64,000 bases of DNA from Paenibacillus sp. FSL R7-0337 (GCF_037969875.1 NZ_CP150218.1:6138001-6202000), one strand, 5' to 3'; shown: positions 27,108 to 36,807, numbered from the stretch's first letter. Notes: a model not told the origin generated them from the letters alone. Translations and numbers: made by a program.

Positions 27108-28670
27108 TTATTGAAGAGAAGCTTGATATTCCTTGAACTGCTTCTGATATTCGGCAACGACCTTGTCCAGACCTGCCTTCTTCATTTTATCCAGCGCTTC
27201 CGGGAAGGCCTTGTCGTAGTCCAGCACACCCATATAGATCGGAGTGATGCTGGCTGAAGCTTCCGAGAGAATATTGGTATATTCAGTTCTTACATTCGTC
27301 GGGTCAAAAATAAAGTTGGCTGCAATACTGTTGACCGCACTCGGATTAGGCTCGAATAAGACCTTATTATTCTCAGGAATACTGCTCTCCGGGTCAAAGC
27401 GCATAAAGTTCACATTGCCGTTCTGGGAATCAGAGCCTCTGTACCGCGGATTATTGTTGTTGTTCGGGTCTCTGATCGGCTTTAAGCCTTTGTCGCCATC
27501 TTTGGTGTAGTGCTCACCCTCGATGCCATATTGAACCAGGTCGTAGTTATCTTGGCTGGCCAGCATCCAATCCATAAATTTAACGGCGGCCTCCGGATGT
27601 TTACTGTTCGCCGGTACGGCATTTCCGTTCTTGAAGGAGAGGGGGCGAAGATATTCTTTATCCGGGTTAAACCATACTACGCCGATATCGTCCACCGTAG
27701 CATCCGGGTTGTACTTCTGGAGTCCGTTCAAGCTTCCGCCGGTTCCCAGGCGCACGAACCACTCTCCGCTGTCGAGCTGGGCATCTACTTGCTCCTGCTT
27801 CATAACCAGGATATCAGGATTCGTAATTCCCTTGGTGTACAGCTCGTGCATGAAGGCGGCATCCTTCTTGAATTCGTCGGTTTCAATCCAGGATTTGACC
27901 TCTCCGTTCTGGTTGACATAGAAGAACTTATCCTTAACGGTGAACGGGAAGGTGTCATAGGTCCGGTGCAGGATGGAGGTATGCAGATTGATCGGGTCAA
28001 AATCGGCCCGGGTGCCTAAGTAAGGCTTGTTCTTCCCCTTCCAGTTCTTCATCACCGTCTCCCAGGCGCTAATCAATTCAGCCGGAGTTGTAGGCTCCTG
28101 CAAATTGTTCTCGCGGAGAATGTCGCGGCGGATATTGAACTGGCCTTCACTGGCCATTTCAACCCAGTAGGAGAGGACGATATAATATTTCCCGCCGATG
28201 GTGGCTCCATTGAAGATGTCCTCCGGAATATTCTTTTTCAGGTTGGCTCCGTACTTCTCAATCTCCTCTGAGATATCGGCCAGTGCACCCCGGGTATAAT
28301 AGTTGGAAAAAGGAGTGCGGTCCTGCATGACATGAAACAGATCGAACTCTTCACCGGTAGACAGCATCAGGTTCAGCTTCTGGTCCCAGGCATCCCAGGG
28401 GATGAAGATTTTCTCCACGGCAACGCCGACACCGTCTGCAGCCAGCTTCTCATTGACCTTCTCGAACACCTTCTGGTAGTCTTTCGGCTCGGTGCCGGGA
28501 ACTACGTATTTGATCTTGACGACCTCAGAGTTATTAGCATTCTCTGCATTCGGGGATGAAGCATTGCTTTCTCCATTTGCGCCAGGGCTGGCATTATCCG
28601 CCTTGCCGCACCCGACCAGGGTGGACAGGGAAAGCACCACAGCTAACAGGGTTGCATAGGATTTTCTCAT
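27108..28670 (-). CDS. Extracellular sugar-binding lipoprotein of ABC transporter
   Basis: The protein has 520 residues. It begins with a lipoprotein signal (MRKSYATLLAVVLSLSTLVGC, Cys21 as the lipid-attached residue) followed by a low-complexity Asn/Ser/Ala spacer. The body is a family 1 type solute-binding fold of the LplA or YtcQ size seen in Paenibacillus (KIFIPWDAWDQKLNLMLSTG, LHTSILHRTYDTFPF, PEAAVKFMDWMLASQDNYDL). It captures an oligosaccharide outside the cell and hands it to the two permeases encoded upstream. No ATPase gene is present nearby, so a shared MsmX-type ATPase is expected, as is known for this transporter family. Confidence 0.9.
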   Translation of the reverse strand: MRKSYATLLAVVLSLSTLVGCGKADNASPGANGESNASSPNAENANNSEVVKIKYVVPGTEPKDYQKVFEKVNEKLAADGVGVAVEKIFIPWDAWDQKLNLMLSTGEEFDLFHVMQDRTPFSNYYTRGALADISEEIEKYGANLKKNIPEDIFNGATIGGKYYIVLSYWVEMASEGQFNIRRDILRENNLQEPTTPAELISAWETVMKNWKGKNKPYLGTRADFDPINLHTSILHRTYDTFPFTVKDKFFYVNQNGEVKSWIETDEFKKDAAFMHELYTKGITNPDILVMKQEQVDAQLDSGEWFVRLGTGGSLNGLQKYNPDATVDDIGVVWFNPDKEYLRPLSFKNGNAVPANSKHPEAAVKFMDWMLASQDNYDLVQYGIEGEHYTKDGDKGLKPIRDPNNNNNPRYRGSDSQNGNVNFMRFDPESSIPENNKVLFEPNPSAVNSIAANFIFDPTNVRTEYTNILSEASASITPIYMGVLDYDKAFPEALDKMKKAGLDKVVAEYQKQFKEYQASLQ

Positions 28671-28728
28671 GAATAATACGGACCTCCTCTTATGTTGTCT
28701 TCTATATGTTAACCCCTAAGGGATGACA

Positions 28729-29601
28729 TCAGCCTTTGACTGAACCGATCACGAGCCCTTTCACGAAGTACTTCTGTAAGTAAGGATAGAGGAAGATGAT
28801 CGGCCCGATGGTTACGATGGCTGTCGCCATCTTGACCGACTCCGAAGGAAGCGTAACGTCGCTTGTGCCGGCCAGCATGGCCATATCGTTCAGCATACTG
28901 ATCTCCGATTGCATCTGCAGAAGCATAAATTGCAGCGGGTACAAGTCTTTCGTGTCGATCAGCATGATCGCATTCCACCAATTGTTCCAATAATCCAGTC
29001 CATAGAAGAGGGCGATGGTCGCCAGTACCGGTTTACATAACGGAAGATAGATCTTGAAAGCAATGACAATATCACTGGCCCCGTCTATGGTGGCGGATTC
29101 CCGCAGCGAGTCAGGAATGCCGTTCATGAAATTACGCACCAGGAAGAGGTTGAACGGGCTGAACAGCAGGGACGGAATAATCAGAGCGAGAATATTATCG
29201 GTTAAGCCGAGCGCTCGGTTCATCAGATACCAGGGCACAATGCCGGCGGAGAAAATCATGGTGATAAAAAAGTACAGGGCCAGCAGATTGCGGTGCCTCA
29301 CATTTTTGTTCGCCAGGGTGTAGCCTGCCATAGAAGTAATCAGCAGGGCCAGCGTGGTACCGACGAGAGTGACAAAGATCGAAATGCCATAGCTCTGAAT
29401 GACCTGGGAGCCGCTCGTGAAGATCAGCTTATAGGCATACAGAGAGAATTTCTCCGGAAACAGGCTATAGCCGTTCTTAAGAATGGCATCCTCATCCGTG
29501 AACGAGATCATCAGCACAAGCAGCATCGGAAGCAGGCACAGCGCCGAATAGACCGCAGTCAGTGTGTACATGACCGTCTTGCTGATTGAGAACTTTTTCA
29601 T
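28729..29601 (-). CDS. Carbohydrate ABC transporter permease (LplC/YtcP type)
   Basis: The protein has 290 residues with six membrane segments and AAGGAGGAG before the ATG. It shows the permease coupling loop RESATIDGASDIVIAFKIYLPL (EAA-type motif) and the family features SFTDEDAILKNGYSLFPEKF and WNNWWNAIMLI. It forms the membrane channel with the next-upstream permease. It lies 21 bp after that gene and ends 58 bp before the binding protein gene. Confidence 0.9.
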   Translation of the reverse strand: MKKFSISKTVMYTLTAVYSALCLLPMLLVLMISFTDEDAILKNGYSLFPEKFSLYAYKLIFTSGSQVIQSYGISIFVTLVGTTLALLITSMAGYTLANKNVRHRNLLALYFFITMIFSAGIVPWYLMNRALGLTDNILALIIPSLLFSPFNLFLVRNFMNGIPDSLRESATIDGASDIVIAFKIYLPLCKPVLATIALFYGLDYWNNWWNAIMLIDTKDLYPLQFMLLQMQSEISMLNDMAMLAGTSDVTLPSESVKMATAIVTIGPIIFLYPYLQKYFVKGLVIGSVKG

Positions 29602-29622
29602 TAAAACTCCTCCTTCCCGGAT

Positions 29623-30558
29623 TTAATATAATGCGCCGTCTTTAAAGTACTTGCGGGTAATGGCATTGGTACCAAAGACAAGGATGAATCCGATAACGGA
29701 CTGGAACAGTCCTACGGCCATGGCTTCGGAAGGGTCGCCGATCTGGCGCAAGGAACGGAATACATACGTATCAATAATATCCGTGGTCGAATACAGTGTG
29801 CCGTTGTCCCCGATGAGTGCATAGATCATCCCGAAATCGCCATACATAATTTTGCCGACTGAGAGCATGGTCAGGATAATAACCGTTGGCATCATTAGCG
29901 GAAGTGTTATCCTAAAACACATTTGCAGGCGGTTCGCCCCGTCAATCTCTGCGGCTTCATACAACGTCTCGTCAATGCCGGTAATGGTTGCCAAGTAGAT
30001 GATAGCGCTCATACCGGCGCCTTTCCACACATGCATGATGGTCAGAATCGCCGGCCAGGACTGGGCATCGGTATACCAGTTCACGGAGTCCATTCCGAAT
30101 TGGTTCAGGATTCTATTAATCACGCCCATATCCATGGAGAAAAGCGCATACAGCACATAGCTGATGACGATCCATGAGATGAAATTCGGGAATAACATCA
30201 GCGACTGGCTGATCTTCACAAATAGCTTCTTGCGCAGCTCGTTCAGCACCAATGAAATAGCCAGCGCCATCAGGGTACCAAAAATAATAAACAGTAAATT
30301 AAGGTAAATGGTATTAAAGGTAACTGTAAGCGCTTTATTGGAACGGAAGAAAAACTCAAAGTTTTTGAACCCCACCCATTCGCTATGGAAGATTCCCTTT
30401 GTATAATTGAAGCGCTGGAAAGCAATGACCAGATAAGGATAGGTCATATACCCGAAAATAAATGTGTATGCCATGGCCGGCAAAACTAACAAATAGGATG
30501 TGCCATTCCTGCGGATGTCAGACAGTATGCTCAATCCTGGCCGCCGTTTTTTCTTCAA
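29623..30558 (-). CDS. Carbohydrate ABC transporter permease (LplB/YteP type)
   Basis: TTG 30558 is chosen because a run of six G residues sits eight bases upstream; an in-frame ATG at 30615 would add 19 residues but has no visible ribosome binding site. The product has 311 residues, six membrane segments, the start SYLLVLPAMAYTFIFGYMTY and the EAA loop YEAAEIDGANRLQMCFRITL. It pairs with the LplC-type permease. As the first gene of the leftward operon it lies just downstream of the GAAAGC repeats and of the divergent AraC regulator. Confidence 0.88.
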   Translation of the reverse strand: MKKKRRPGLSILSDIRRNGTSYLLVLPAMAYTFIFGYMTYPYLVIAFQRFNYTKGIFHSEWVGFKNFEFFFRSNKALTVTFNTIYLNLLFIIFGTLMALAISLVLNELRKKLFVKISQSLMLFPNFISWIVISYVLYALFSMDMGVINRILNQFGMDSVNWYTDAQSWPAILTIMHVWKGAGMSAIIYLATITGIDETLYEAAEIDGANRLQMCFRITLPLMMPTVIILTMLSVGKIMYGDFGMIYALIGDNGTLYSTTDIIDTYVFRSLRQIGDPSEAMAVGLFQSVIGFILVFGTNAITRKYFKDGALY

Positions 30559-30644
30559 TTCCTGTTCCCCCCTATTTGTTATAAATGACTGTTGCCATGA
30601 TTTCAGCTTAGCCATAGCCGCAGCAAGTGTCTATTTCGAAACCC

Positions 30645-30698
30645 GGCAAACGCTTTCGAATTAGCTGACAAGGCTTTCAAAAAAACGGAATGGCTTTC
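30645..30698. promoter_or_regulatory. Three GAAAGC direct repeats, likely AraC-type operator
   Basis: Read on the minus strand, GAAAGC occurs at 30693-30698, 30673-30678 and 30652-30657, with start-to-start steps of 20 and 21 bases (two helical turns). Such direct repeats are the classic binding pattern of AraC dimers. The last copy lies inside GGCAAACGCTTTCG, a weak match to the CcpA cre consensus with mismatches at its outer positions. The site lies between the sugar-uptake operon and the divergent AraC gene. Confidence 0.55.
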
Positions 30699-30781
30699 AT
30701 TTTCCCCTGATTCAGTACCTTTTCGGCCGTAAATGGTCTATATTTAGAAATGATAACGGGCAGCAAGGGGAGGAATTCAGC

Positions 30782-33106
30782 ATGCGGACAACCATCAAGC
30801 GGCTTGTTCGATACAAGGCCTTTCAAAAACTCACAATCTCATATTTCCTTCTCGTTCTGCTAACTGTAAGCCTGCTCTCCAGTGTACTCTTCTCCTTGTT
30901 CTCCAGAAGCACCATCAAGGAGATCGAACGCAATTCCCGGGCGATGTTATCCCAGATTACTTACGCCTCCGATGTCGTCTATAACCAGGTCATGACGATC
31001 GGAAATACACTGCTGATTCAACCGGAGATCCTTACCTTTCTGGATGAGACGGTGGAGGACAAGGTAAGCAATTATCATATTTTTCAGCAGATCGAACAAA
31101 TTGCCAATTTGAACCCTTATATCCATAGTATCGGAATCCACCGGCCTTCTACAGGAACAACAATCGATACAGCCGGGCTTCCGTTCGACGCATCGCTCAC
31201 TGCGCTCAGCGCGAAGCAGTACATGGAATTCAATCCGCGCAGCCTGAAGGTTGCAAGTCGTAATAGCGGCAGACCCTTACAGTTCCTGACCTTCTTGCTG
31301 TACCCGAATTTCGCATACCAGACCACAGGTAGTCCGCTGATCTATATCAATGTGGAGGAGCAGTCGATTCTGGCGACCATCCGCAAGATCGGCAAAGCGG
31401 ACGCCGCTAATAATGTCTTCGTGATTAATAATGAAGGTAAAGTGCTGTCTCACACCGATTCCAATCTGTTCCTGGATGATCTATCCGGGGAGGAGTATGT
31501 GCGGACGATATTAATTGAGAACCAACCGGAGAACAGCTTCACCACGACGATCGCAAACAAAAAGAGTCTGGTCACTTATGTGAAATCAGAGGAACTGGAC
31601 TGGTATTTTGTAAGCGTTTCACCGTATTCGGAGCTTATTTCTAATATTGATCAGCTCCGGGGAATTACGCTGCTGGTGACCGCCGGAATTGTACTCGCAG
31701 GCCTGTTGAGCTCTATCCTGTTGACCTCGAACATGAATAAGCCCTTATCGGCGCTGCTGGAAAAAGTTATGCCTGCCCCGGCTACACCCGCATCCGGCCT
31801 GGCACTTATAGATGAGTATAAGATGGTGAACGAAGTGTTCCAATCCTATCATGAACGTGAGAAATCGATGCAGTTCGTCATCAGCCATTCTTCCCGGACG
31901 GTTCGTGAGCATTATCTTCATGCCTTGCTGCGTGGTCATTCTCTGGAGAATTCGGTCTCAAGCGAAATTATTAAGGAGATCGGCGAGGAGGTTGCGGGGC
32001 CGTTCTTTGGCGTGCTGGTGTTCAAGATTAATGAGCTTGAGCCTGCAGGAGAGAGGATGGAAGGGAAACAGCAGGCCTTGCTACGCTTCGCGCTTGGGAA
32101 TATCGCCAAAGAGCTGCTGGAGCATATCGGCCCCTGTGATGTTCTCATTATGGGAGGAAACGAAGCGGCCGCCATCCTTCAATACACGAAAAATCAGCTC
32201 CCGGAGGAGCTGAAGTCTGCCTTGCGTGATGTTCAAAGCTTCCTGAACCGTTACTTCAAGGTGACAGTATCTATTGGTATAGGAGATATAGCCTTTGGCA
32301 AGGGAAATATTCCGTCCTCGTATACTTCCGCGCAGCAGTATGTGAAATACCGCTTAATCTATGGAAAGGAAGCGATTCTGGATGCAGCGGCGACAAGGCA
32401 CCATGTGTTGACGGCCTTAAGCTATCCCGGCGCCTGCGAGAAGAAGCTGATTGATGCCGTGCAGCAGGGCAAGCCGGAGCCTATTATTAGCGCCACCCAA
32501 GAATTTATCGATACCATATCCGGCGGTTCGGTTCATCAGATCATTACCTTTAGCACTCAGCTCATGTTGTCTTTGCTGAAACATTTTGATTATTTACAGC
32601 ATGTGCCGGATTCTAACTTCAATGATTACCTGCAGGCGGTAACCGAGATTGAAGGTGCTGAGGATTTGGCGGAGATCCGCAACCTGTTTGGCCGCTATTG
32701 CTCCACGATCTGCAAGTTAATTGAAGACAAAAATCACTGGATGAATGCTAAGAAGCATAATAGTCTCATTGAAAAAGTACAGAATTATGTCCATGAACAT
32801 TATGCCGAGCCTAATATTTCCCTCGATCTGGTGTCCAAAATCGCCGGACTGTCACCCAGCTATCTGGGCAAGCTGTTCAAAGGAGCAACCGGGCAATCCT
32901 TCAGTGAATACCTGAACAACACCCGGCTGGACAAAGCCAGGGAGTTACTTGCTGCTACACCTGACACGGCGGCCAAGATCAGTGAAGCGGTCGGGATCTA
33001 CAACATCACTTACTTCTCCACCCTGTTCAAGAAAAAGTACGGACTGACACCCTCGGCCTTCCGTGAGCAGGAGGCGATGAAAGGCGCCGCAGGTGATGAG
33101 GAGTGA
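30782..33106 (+). CDS. Transmembrane AraC-family regulator (YtdP/YesN-like)
   Basis: The protein has 774 residues with GGGGAGG before the ATG. A membrane helix (about 18-40) is followed by an extracellular sensor region of about 250 residues, a second helix (about 293-315), a cytoplasmic linker, and a C-terminal AraC DNA-binding domain (about 665-765) with two helix-turn-helix motifs (ISLDLVSKIAGLSPSYLGKL and AAKISEAVGIYNITYFSTLF). Such regulators usually sense an extracellular sugar or its binding protein and switch on the neighbouring transporter. The divergent layout with the lplB/lplC-type operon fits that role. Confidence 0.9.
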   Translation: MRTTIKRLVRYKAFQKLTISYFLLVLLTVSLLSSVLFSLFSRSTIKEIERNSRAMLSQITYASDVVYNQVMTIGNTLLIQPEILTFLDETVEDKVSNYHIFQQIEQIANLNPYIHSIGIHRPSTGTTIDTAGLPFDASLTALSAKQYMEFNPRSLKVASRNSGRPLQFLTFLLYPNFAYQTTGSPLIYINVEEQSILATIRKIGKADAANNVFVINNEGKVLSHTDSNLFLDDLSGEEYVRTILIENQPENSFTTTIANKKSLVTYVKSEELDWYFVSVSPYSELISNIDQLRGITLLVTAGIVLAGLLSSILLTSNMNKPLSALLEKVMPAPATPASGLALIDEYKMVNEVFQSYHEREKSMQFVISHSSRTVREHYLHALLRGHSLENSVSSEIIKEIGEEVAGPFFGVLVFKINELEPAGERMEGKQQALLRFALGNIAKELLEHIGPCDVLIMGGNEAAAILQYTKNQLPEELKSALRDVQSFLNRYFKVTVSIGIGDIAFGKGNIPSSYTSAQQYVKYRLIYGKEAILDAAATRHHVLTALSYPGACEKKLIDAVQQGKPEPIISATQEFIDTISGGSVHQIITFSTQLMLSLLKHFDYLQHVPDSNFNDYLQAVTEIEGAEDLAEIRNLFGRYCSTICKLIEDKNHWMNAKKHNSLIEKVQNYVHEHYAEPNISLDLVSKIAGLSPSYLGKLFKGATGQSFSEYLNNTRLDKARELLAATPDTAAKISEAVGIYNITYFSTLFKKKYGLTPSAFREQEAMKGAAGDEE

Positions 33107-33117
33107 TCATTTCCCGC

Positions 33118-33828
33118 TTAAGGCTGCTCCGCATATCTCCACCAGGCAAAGGTTCCGGCGATTCCGATAATCCCGGTATAGGCAAGTATGATGATACTAC
33201 TTAGCTGCAGCGAACCGGTGCTTTGAAATACCGAGGGGATGGTCCATGGGAAATAAGGCGCGAATCCGAAGGAGGCCAATACATTGGACAGAATGACGAT
33301 GATCAGGATAAGCCCAAGGGGGGCCAGGTAGCCCTTGGTCACATTAGCCAAAAGAATGCTTGGCGCGGTCACAAAGATGTACAGCAGTGAGGTGATCAGG
33401 AATTTAATGAACAAGCTCCAAATGAAAGCGGCGGACCCGCCTGCAACGCCGAGGATGGCCCCTACGGCAAGACCTACGGCAAACATATAGATGGAAAGTA
33501 ACAGACACCATGCTAAAATGACCAGGAATTTGGACAATACAATTTTCGCTCTGGAAATGGGCTTGGCCAGTAAATCTTTGATGGTCCGGTCCGAAAATTC
33601 CCGTCCGAATACCCATGCGGCTACAAAGGTGTATCCGATCAGTCCCAGCGGGGCAAGTGTCTCCAGCAATCCGTTTAAATACGCTTCCCAGTTGACACCG
33701 TCACTGGATAATACATTTCCGACGCCCATCATGATGGGCCCGAAGCCTAGAACCAGAAACATAATCCAGAACACATTCGAGCGGATAATCTTGCGTAGCT
33801 CACAATGTAACACCGATAGAATATTCAT
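33118..33828 (-). CDS. ABC-2 type transporter permease
   Basis: The protein has 236 residues and about six membrane segments (FWIMFLVLGFGPIMMGVG, PLGLIGYTFVAAWVFGREFS, FLVILAWCLLLSIYMFAVGL and others). The motif REFSDRTIKDLLAKPISR is typical of permeases in bacitracin- and lantibiotic-type ABC exporters. Its start overlaps the stop of the ATPase gene by one base, so the two form one transporter. It is the last gene of a four-gene unit with a two-component system. Confidence 0.85.
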   Translation of the reverse strand: MNILSVLHCELRKIIRSNVFWIMFLVLGFGPIMMGVGNVLSSDGVNWEAYLNGLLETLAPLGLIGYTFVAAWVFGREFSDRTIKDLLAKPISRAKIVLSKFLVILAWCLLLSIYMFAVGLAVGAILGVAGGSAAFIWSLFIKFLITSLLYIFVTAPSILLANVTKGYLAPLGLILIIVILSNVLASFGFAPYFPWTIPSVFQSTGSLQLSSIIILAYTGIIGIAGTFAWWRYAEQP

Positions 33829-34778
33829 TATTTAATCCCCCTGTTAACCCCGATGGTGCGGAGAAAATAGCCTTCCAGATCTTCTGTAACTACCCGGAGT
33901 GACGTTGGCGGCTGATTGCAGGTAACAAGCAGTTCGGCCAGCCGTTCAGGATGATCTGCCGCATGTTCATTGGTTAGTTTAATAGAGCCGTCCGGGGTAT
34001 CCACAAAGTCATAGCCATGCTCTTCCAGCACCTTCTTTAAGGCAGGTTTGTTCCGGCCGTTCACGACCAGGCTTTTCTCTAAGGACTGCTCCAGCTTATC
34101 CATTGCGACTTCTTGCACCAGCTGGCCGCCGTGGATAATGCCAATCCGTGTGGACACCTTCGAGAGCTCCTCTAACAGATGGCTGGATATAAAAACAGTG
34201 ATGCCGAAATTGTGCGCCAGATTGTATAACATATTCCGTATCTCCGCCACGCCTGCGGGATCAAGGCCGTTGATCGGCTCGTCCAGGATTAGAATTTCCG
34301 GGTTGTGAATCATCGCTTTGGCAAGTCCCAGGCGCTGCTTGTTCCCCAGTGAGAGATGCTTTGCTTTTTTCTTTTTGTGCGGTTCCAGCCCCAGCTTATA
34401 GATCACCTGATGTACGGCATCCGGGTCCGGCAAGCCTTGCATACGCCGTGCGATATCCAGATTCTCCGTTACCGTCAGATCCGGATAAAAGGTAGCCTCC
34501 TCCAAATATCCGACGTTACTCCATAATTTAGAGTTTCCAGCATCGACCTTCTCACCTAACATATAGAGCTTGCCGGAAGTAGGCTTAATCATCGCCAGGA
34601 GCATCTTGATCGTCGTTGTCTTCCCGGCGCCGTTAAGTCCCAGGAATCCGTAGATCTCTCCCCGGCTGACCTCCAGCGAAAGATTGTTTAATATGGTATA
34701 GTCGCCAAAGCTTTTGTGCACTCCGTCAATTTGTATAGCGGGCGTGCTGCCGATTCTTTTCTTGGATAAAATACTCAT
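33828..34778 (-). CDS. ABC transporter ATP-binding protein (BcrA-like)
   Basis: The protein has 316 residues. Walker A is GLNGAGKTTTIKM, the signature LSLGNKQRLGLAKA, Walker B ILILDEPINGLDP and the H-loop SSHLLEEL. The C-terminal 80 residues match the accessory region of BcrA-type drug exporters. It works with the permease encoded next to it. The 121-bp gap between the kinase gene and this gene may hold a separate promoter controlled by the response regulator, but I see no clear repeat there. Confidence 0.87.
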   Translation of the reverse strand: MSILSKKRIGSTPAIQIDGVHKSFGDYTILNNLSLEVSRGEIYGFLGLNGAGKTTTIKMLLAMIKPTSGKLYMLGEKVDAGNSKLWSNVGYLEEATFYPDLTVTENLDIARRMQGLPDPDAVHQVIYKLGLEPHKKKKAKHLSLGNKQRLGLAKAMIHNPEILILDEPINGLDPAGVAEIRNMLYNLAHNFGITVFISSHLLEELSKVSTRIGIIHGGQLVQEVAMDKLEQSLEKSLVVNGRNKPALKKVLEEHGYDFVDTPDGSIKLTNEHAADHPERLAELLVTCNQPPTSLRVVTEDLEGYFLRTIGVNRGIK

Positions 34779-34899
34779 TCTTCCTCAAACCTCCTGCTTG
34801 GTTCCAGTGATTGTTGCATCCTTCTACAACGTATTGTCACATCCAAACATGAAGCTTTATTAAAAGAAAAATAAATTGATCTGAAGAAAATATAAAAAA

Positions 34900-35943
34900 C
34901 TATAAAGGCAGGCTGAATCTAATCCCGAGACCGCCGTATTCGGAGGAGTAGGCCACAATCTCGCCCCCGTGATGCTCAATAATCGATTTACAGCTGGCCA
35001 GCCCCAGGCCAAGTCCGCCCTTCCGGATCTGCCGCGACGGGTCCACCGTGAAGAATTTGAGGAACAGCGAAGACATATCCTTATCCGGCACGCCAATGCC
35101 ATTATCCTCAATCTGAAAATAAGCATGATGCTCCCGCAGGTATCCGGTCATATACACCTTCAGCTCATTCTTTCCACCATATCGTACGGCATTGCTGAAG
35201 AGGTTGCCGAACACCCGGCGGAGCATCGGTTCATTGACCGTCAGCCAAATGCTGTCCGTGAAGGAATGGCGGCATGTCAGTTCAATATCAAGTCCCGCCA
35301 GCTCGTATTCGTATTCAAAAGCAATCTCTTCAAACAATTTTGTCGCTTTTACAGGTGTAGCTGTCATGGATTCGAGCTCCAGTTTTTCTTTGGTGAAGCT
35401 GGAGAAATCATTAAGGAGCTCAACCATAAAGGCTGACTTTCGCTGAATCAATTCATAAAATTCCTGCTTTTCAGCTTCGGGTAAGTCCCTATGTGTAGCC
35501 AGAAGTTCAGTGAAGCCGTTAATTGAGGTGAGGGGTGTCTTCAAATCGTGGGCGATGGCGGCAAGCATATCGGTCTGTTCTCTGTGGGCGAGCTGAAGCC
35601 GATGCTCCATTTTATTGAAATGCTTATAGAGCTCTCCGATCTCATCCTTACGCTTCAAAGCCAGCGGAGGCAAGGGATGGACCACATTGACTTCCCCCAG
35701 CCGGGCATTCAGACGCCGGATAGGCTTCTCAATATAATAATGAATATAGATGATCAGAATGAAAAATATACAGCCCGCGATGGCGAAGATGGGTAGCAGT
35801 AATACTATATATGGTGAATCCAGTAAGGTGGTACGTATAGGGGAATATACCGCAAAGACAAACTTCAAATACAAACCAATAGAGAACATCAGAATCAGCA
35901 GCATCAGCAGGAATAGCAGGGGAAGCTTTATTTTCAGTTTCAT
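34900..35943 (-). CDS. Sensor histidine kinase
   Basis: The protein has 347 residues: two membrane helices (about 7-32 and 45-70) with only a very short outside loop, a HAMP-like stretch, the dimerisation domain with His132 (AHDLKTPLTSINGF), and the ATPase domain (N box NLFSNAVRYG, G1 DNGIGVPDKD, G2 GGLGLGLASC). A kinase with so little extracellular sequence resembles the intramembrane-sensing kinases that respond to envelope stress together with an ABC transporter. It starts one base after the response regulator gene stop region and so is co-translated. Confidence 0.9.
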   Translation of the reverse strand: MKLKIKLPLLFLLMLLILMFSIGLYLKFVFAVYSPIRTTLLDSPYIVLLLPIFAIAGCIFFILIIYIHYYIEKPIRRLNARLGEVNVVHPLPPLALKRKDEIGELYKHFNKMEHRLQLAHREQTDMLAAIAHDLKTPLTSINGFTELLATHRDLPEAEKQEFYELIQRKSAFMVELLNDFSSFTKEKLELESMTATPVKATKLFEEIAFEYEYELAGLDIELTCRHSFTDSIWLTVNEPMLRRVFGNLFSNAVRYGGKNELKVYMTGYLREHHAYFQIEDNGIGVPDKDMSSLFLKFFTVDPSRQIRKGGLGLGLASCKSIIEHHGGEIVAYSSEYGGLGIRFSLPL

Positions 35944-35944
35944 C

Positions 35945-36640
35945 CTATTGCTCTCTTTCCGTGTATTTATAGCCTATGCCCCAAATGGTTTTGATGAAGT
36001 TATGCTCAGGACCCAGTTTCTTGCGGATATTCTTGATATGAACCGTTACAGTATTGATCTCTCCGTATTCGTCTCCCCAGACATTCTCATAGATCTGCTC
36101 ACGGCTGAGTACCTGGTTAGGGTGACGCATCAGGATAGACAGAATCTGAAATTCCTTCGCGGATAAGTCGAGCTTCCGGCTGTACAGGAAGGCTTCATAC
36201 GTTTTGTCATTCAAAATGAGCGGAGCATCAGCCGTGTCTTTGGCGGGAATAAGCTCGCCCCACTCTTTATGCAGCCTGTCCACTTTACGGAAATGAGCCT
36301 TGATCCTGGAGGCCAGCTCCTGAATACTGAACGGCTTGGTCATGTAATCATCTGCGCCGATTTCCAGACCGATAATTTTATCGATGTCCTGATCCCGCGC
36401 ACTTAATAACAGAATGGGAACATTATAAGAGGACCGGATCGTTCTGCAGACATCCAGTCCATTCATATCAGGCATCACTATATCCAGAACAATGAAATCA
36501 ATGGGGTGATCATCCACCGCTGATAGGGCTTCCCGCCCGGAACTGGCTGTGATGACGGCGAATTGCTCATATCTTAGCGTCTTGGTGATGAGTTTCACGA
36601 TTTCTTCATCATCGTCTACAACTAATATCGTTTTTGACAT
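35945..36640 (-). CDS. OmpR/PhoB-family response regulator
   Basis: The protein has 231 residues and GGGAGG precedes the ATG. The receiver domain has acidic residues at 9-11, the phosphorylation site Asp53 (VLDIVMPDMNG) and the conserved Lys of YMTKPF. The C-terminal winged helix (KTYEAFLYSRKLDLSAKEFQ and NTVTVHIKNIRKKLG) is of the OmpR type and binds direct repeats. It is the first gene of the regulator, kinase, ATPase, permease unit. Confidence 0.93.
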   Translation of the reverse strand: MSKTILVVDDDEEIVKLITKTLRYEQFAVITASSGREALSAVDDHPIDFIVLDIVMPDMNGLDVCRTIRSSYNVPILLLSARDQDIDKIIGLEIGADDYMTKPFSIQELASRIKAHFRKVDRLHKEWGELIPAKDTADAPLILNDKTYEAFLYSRKLDLSAKEFQILSILMRHPNQVLSREQIYENVWGDEYGEINTVTVHIKNIRKKLGPEHNFIKTIWGIGYKYTEREQ

Positions 36641-36761
36641 TGGACTACCTCCCGGGCACTAACCATTCTGAGGTTAATCATAATTGCTTGACCTTGTTGT
36701 TGCAATTCTTGGAGAAATGCCTGCTAACAACACCCACCAGCAGCGGCAAGAGCAGCATGCC

Positions 36762-36807
36762 AAATAACCGGGCCGGATAAGAGATACTCTTGTCCGGCCC
36801 GGTTATT
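36762..36807 (-). terminator. Hairpin terminator
   Basis: A stem of about 21 bases (AAATAACCGGGCCGGA on one side, its complement on the other, with a further AAGAG/CTCTT pairing) closes a short loop and is flanked by A and T runs. It follows the small acidic protein gene and isolates it from the two-component operon. Confidence 0.85.
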
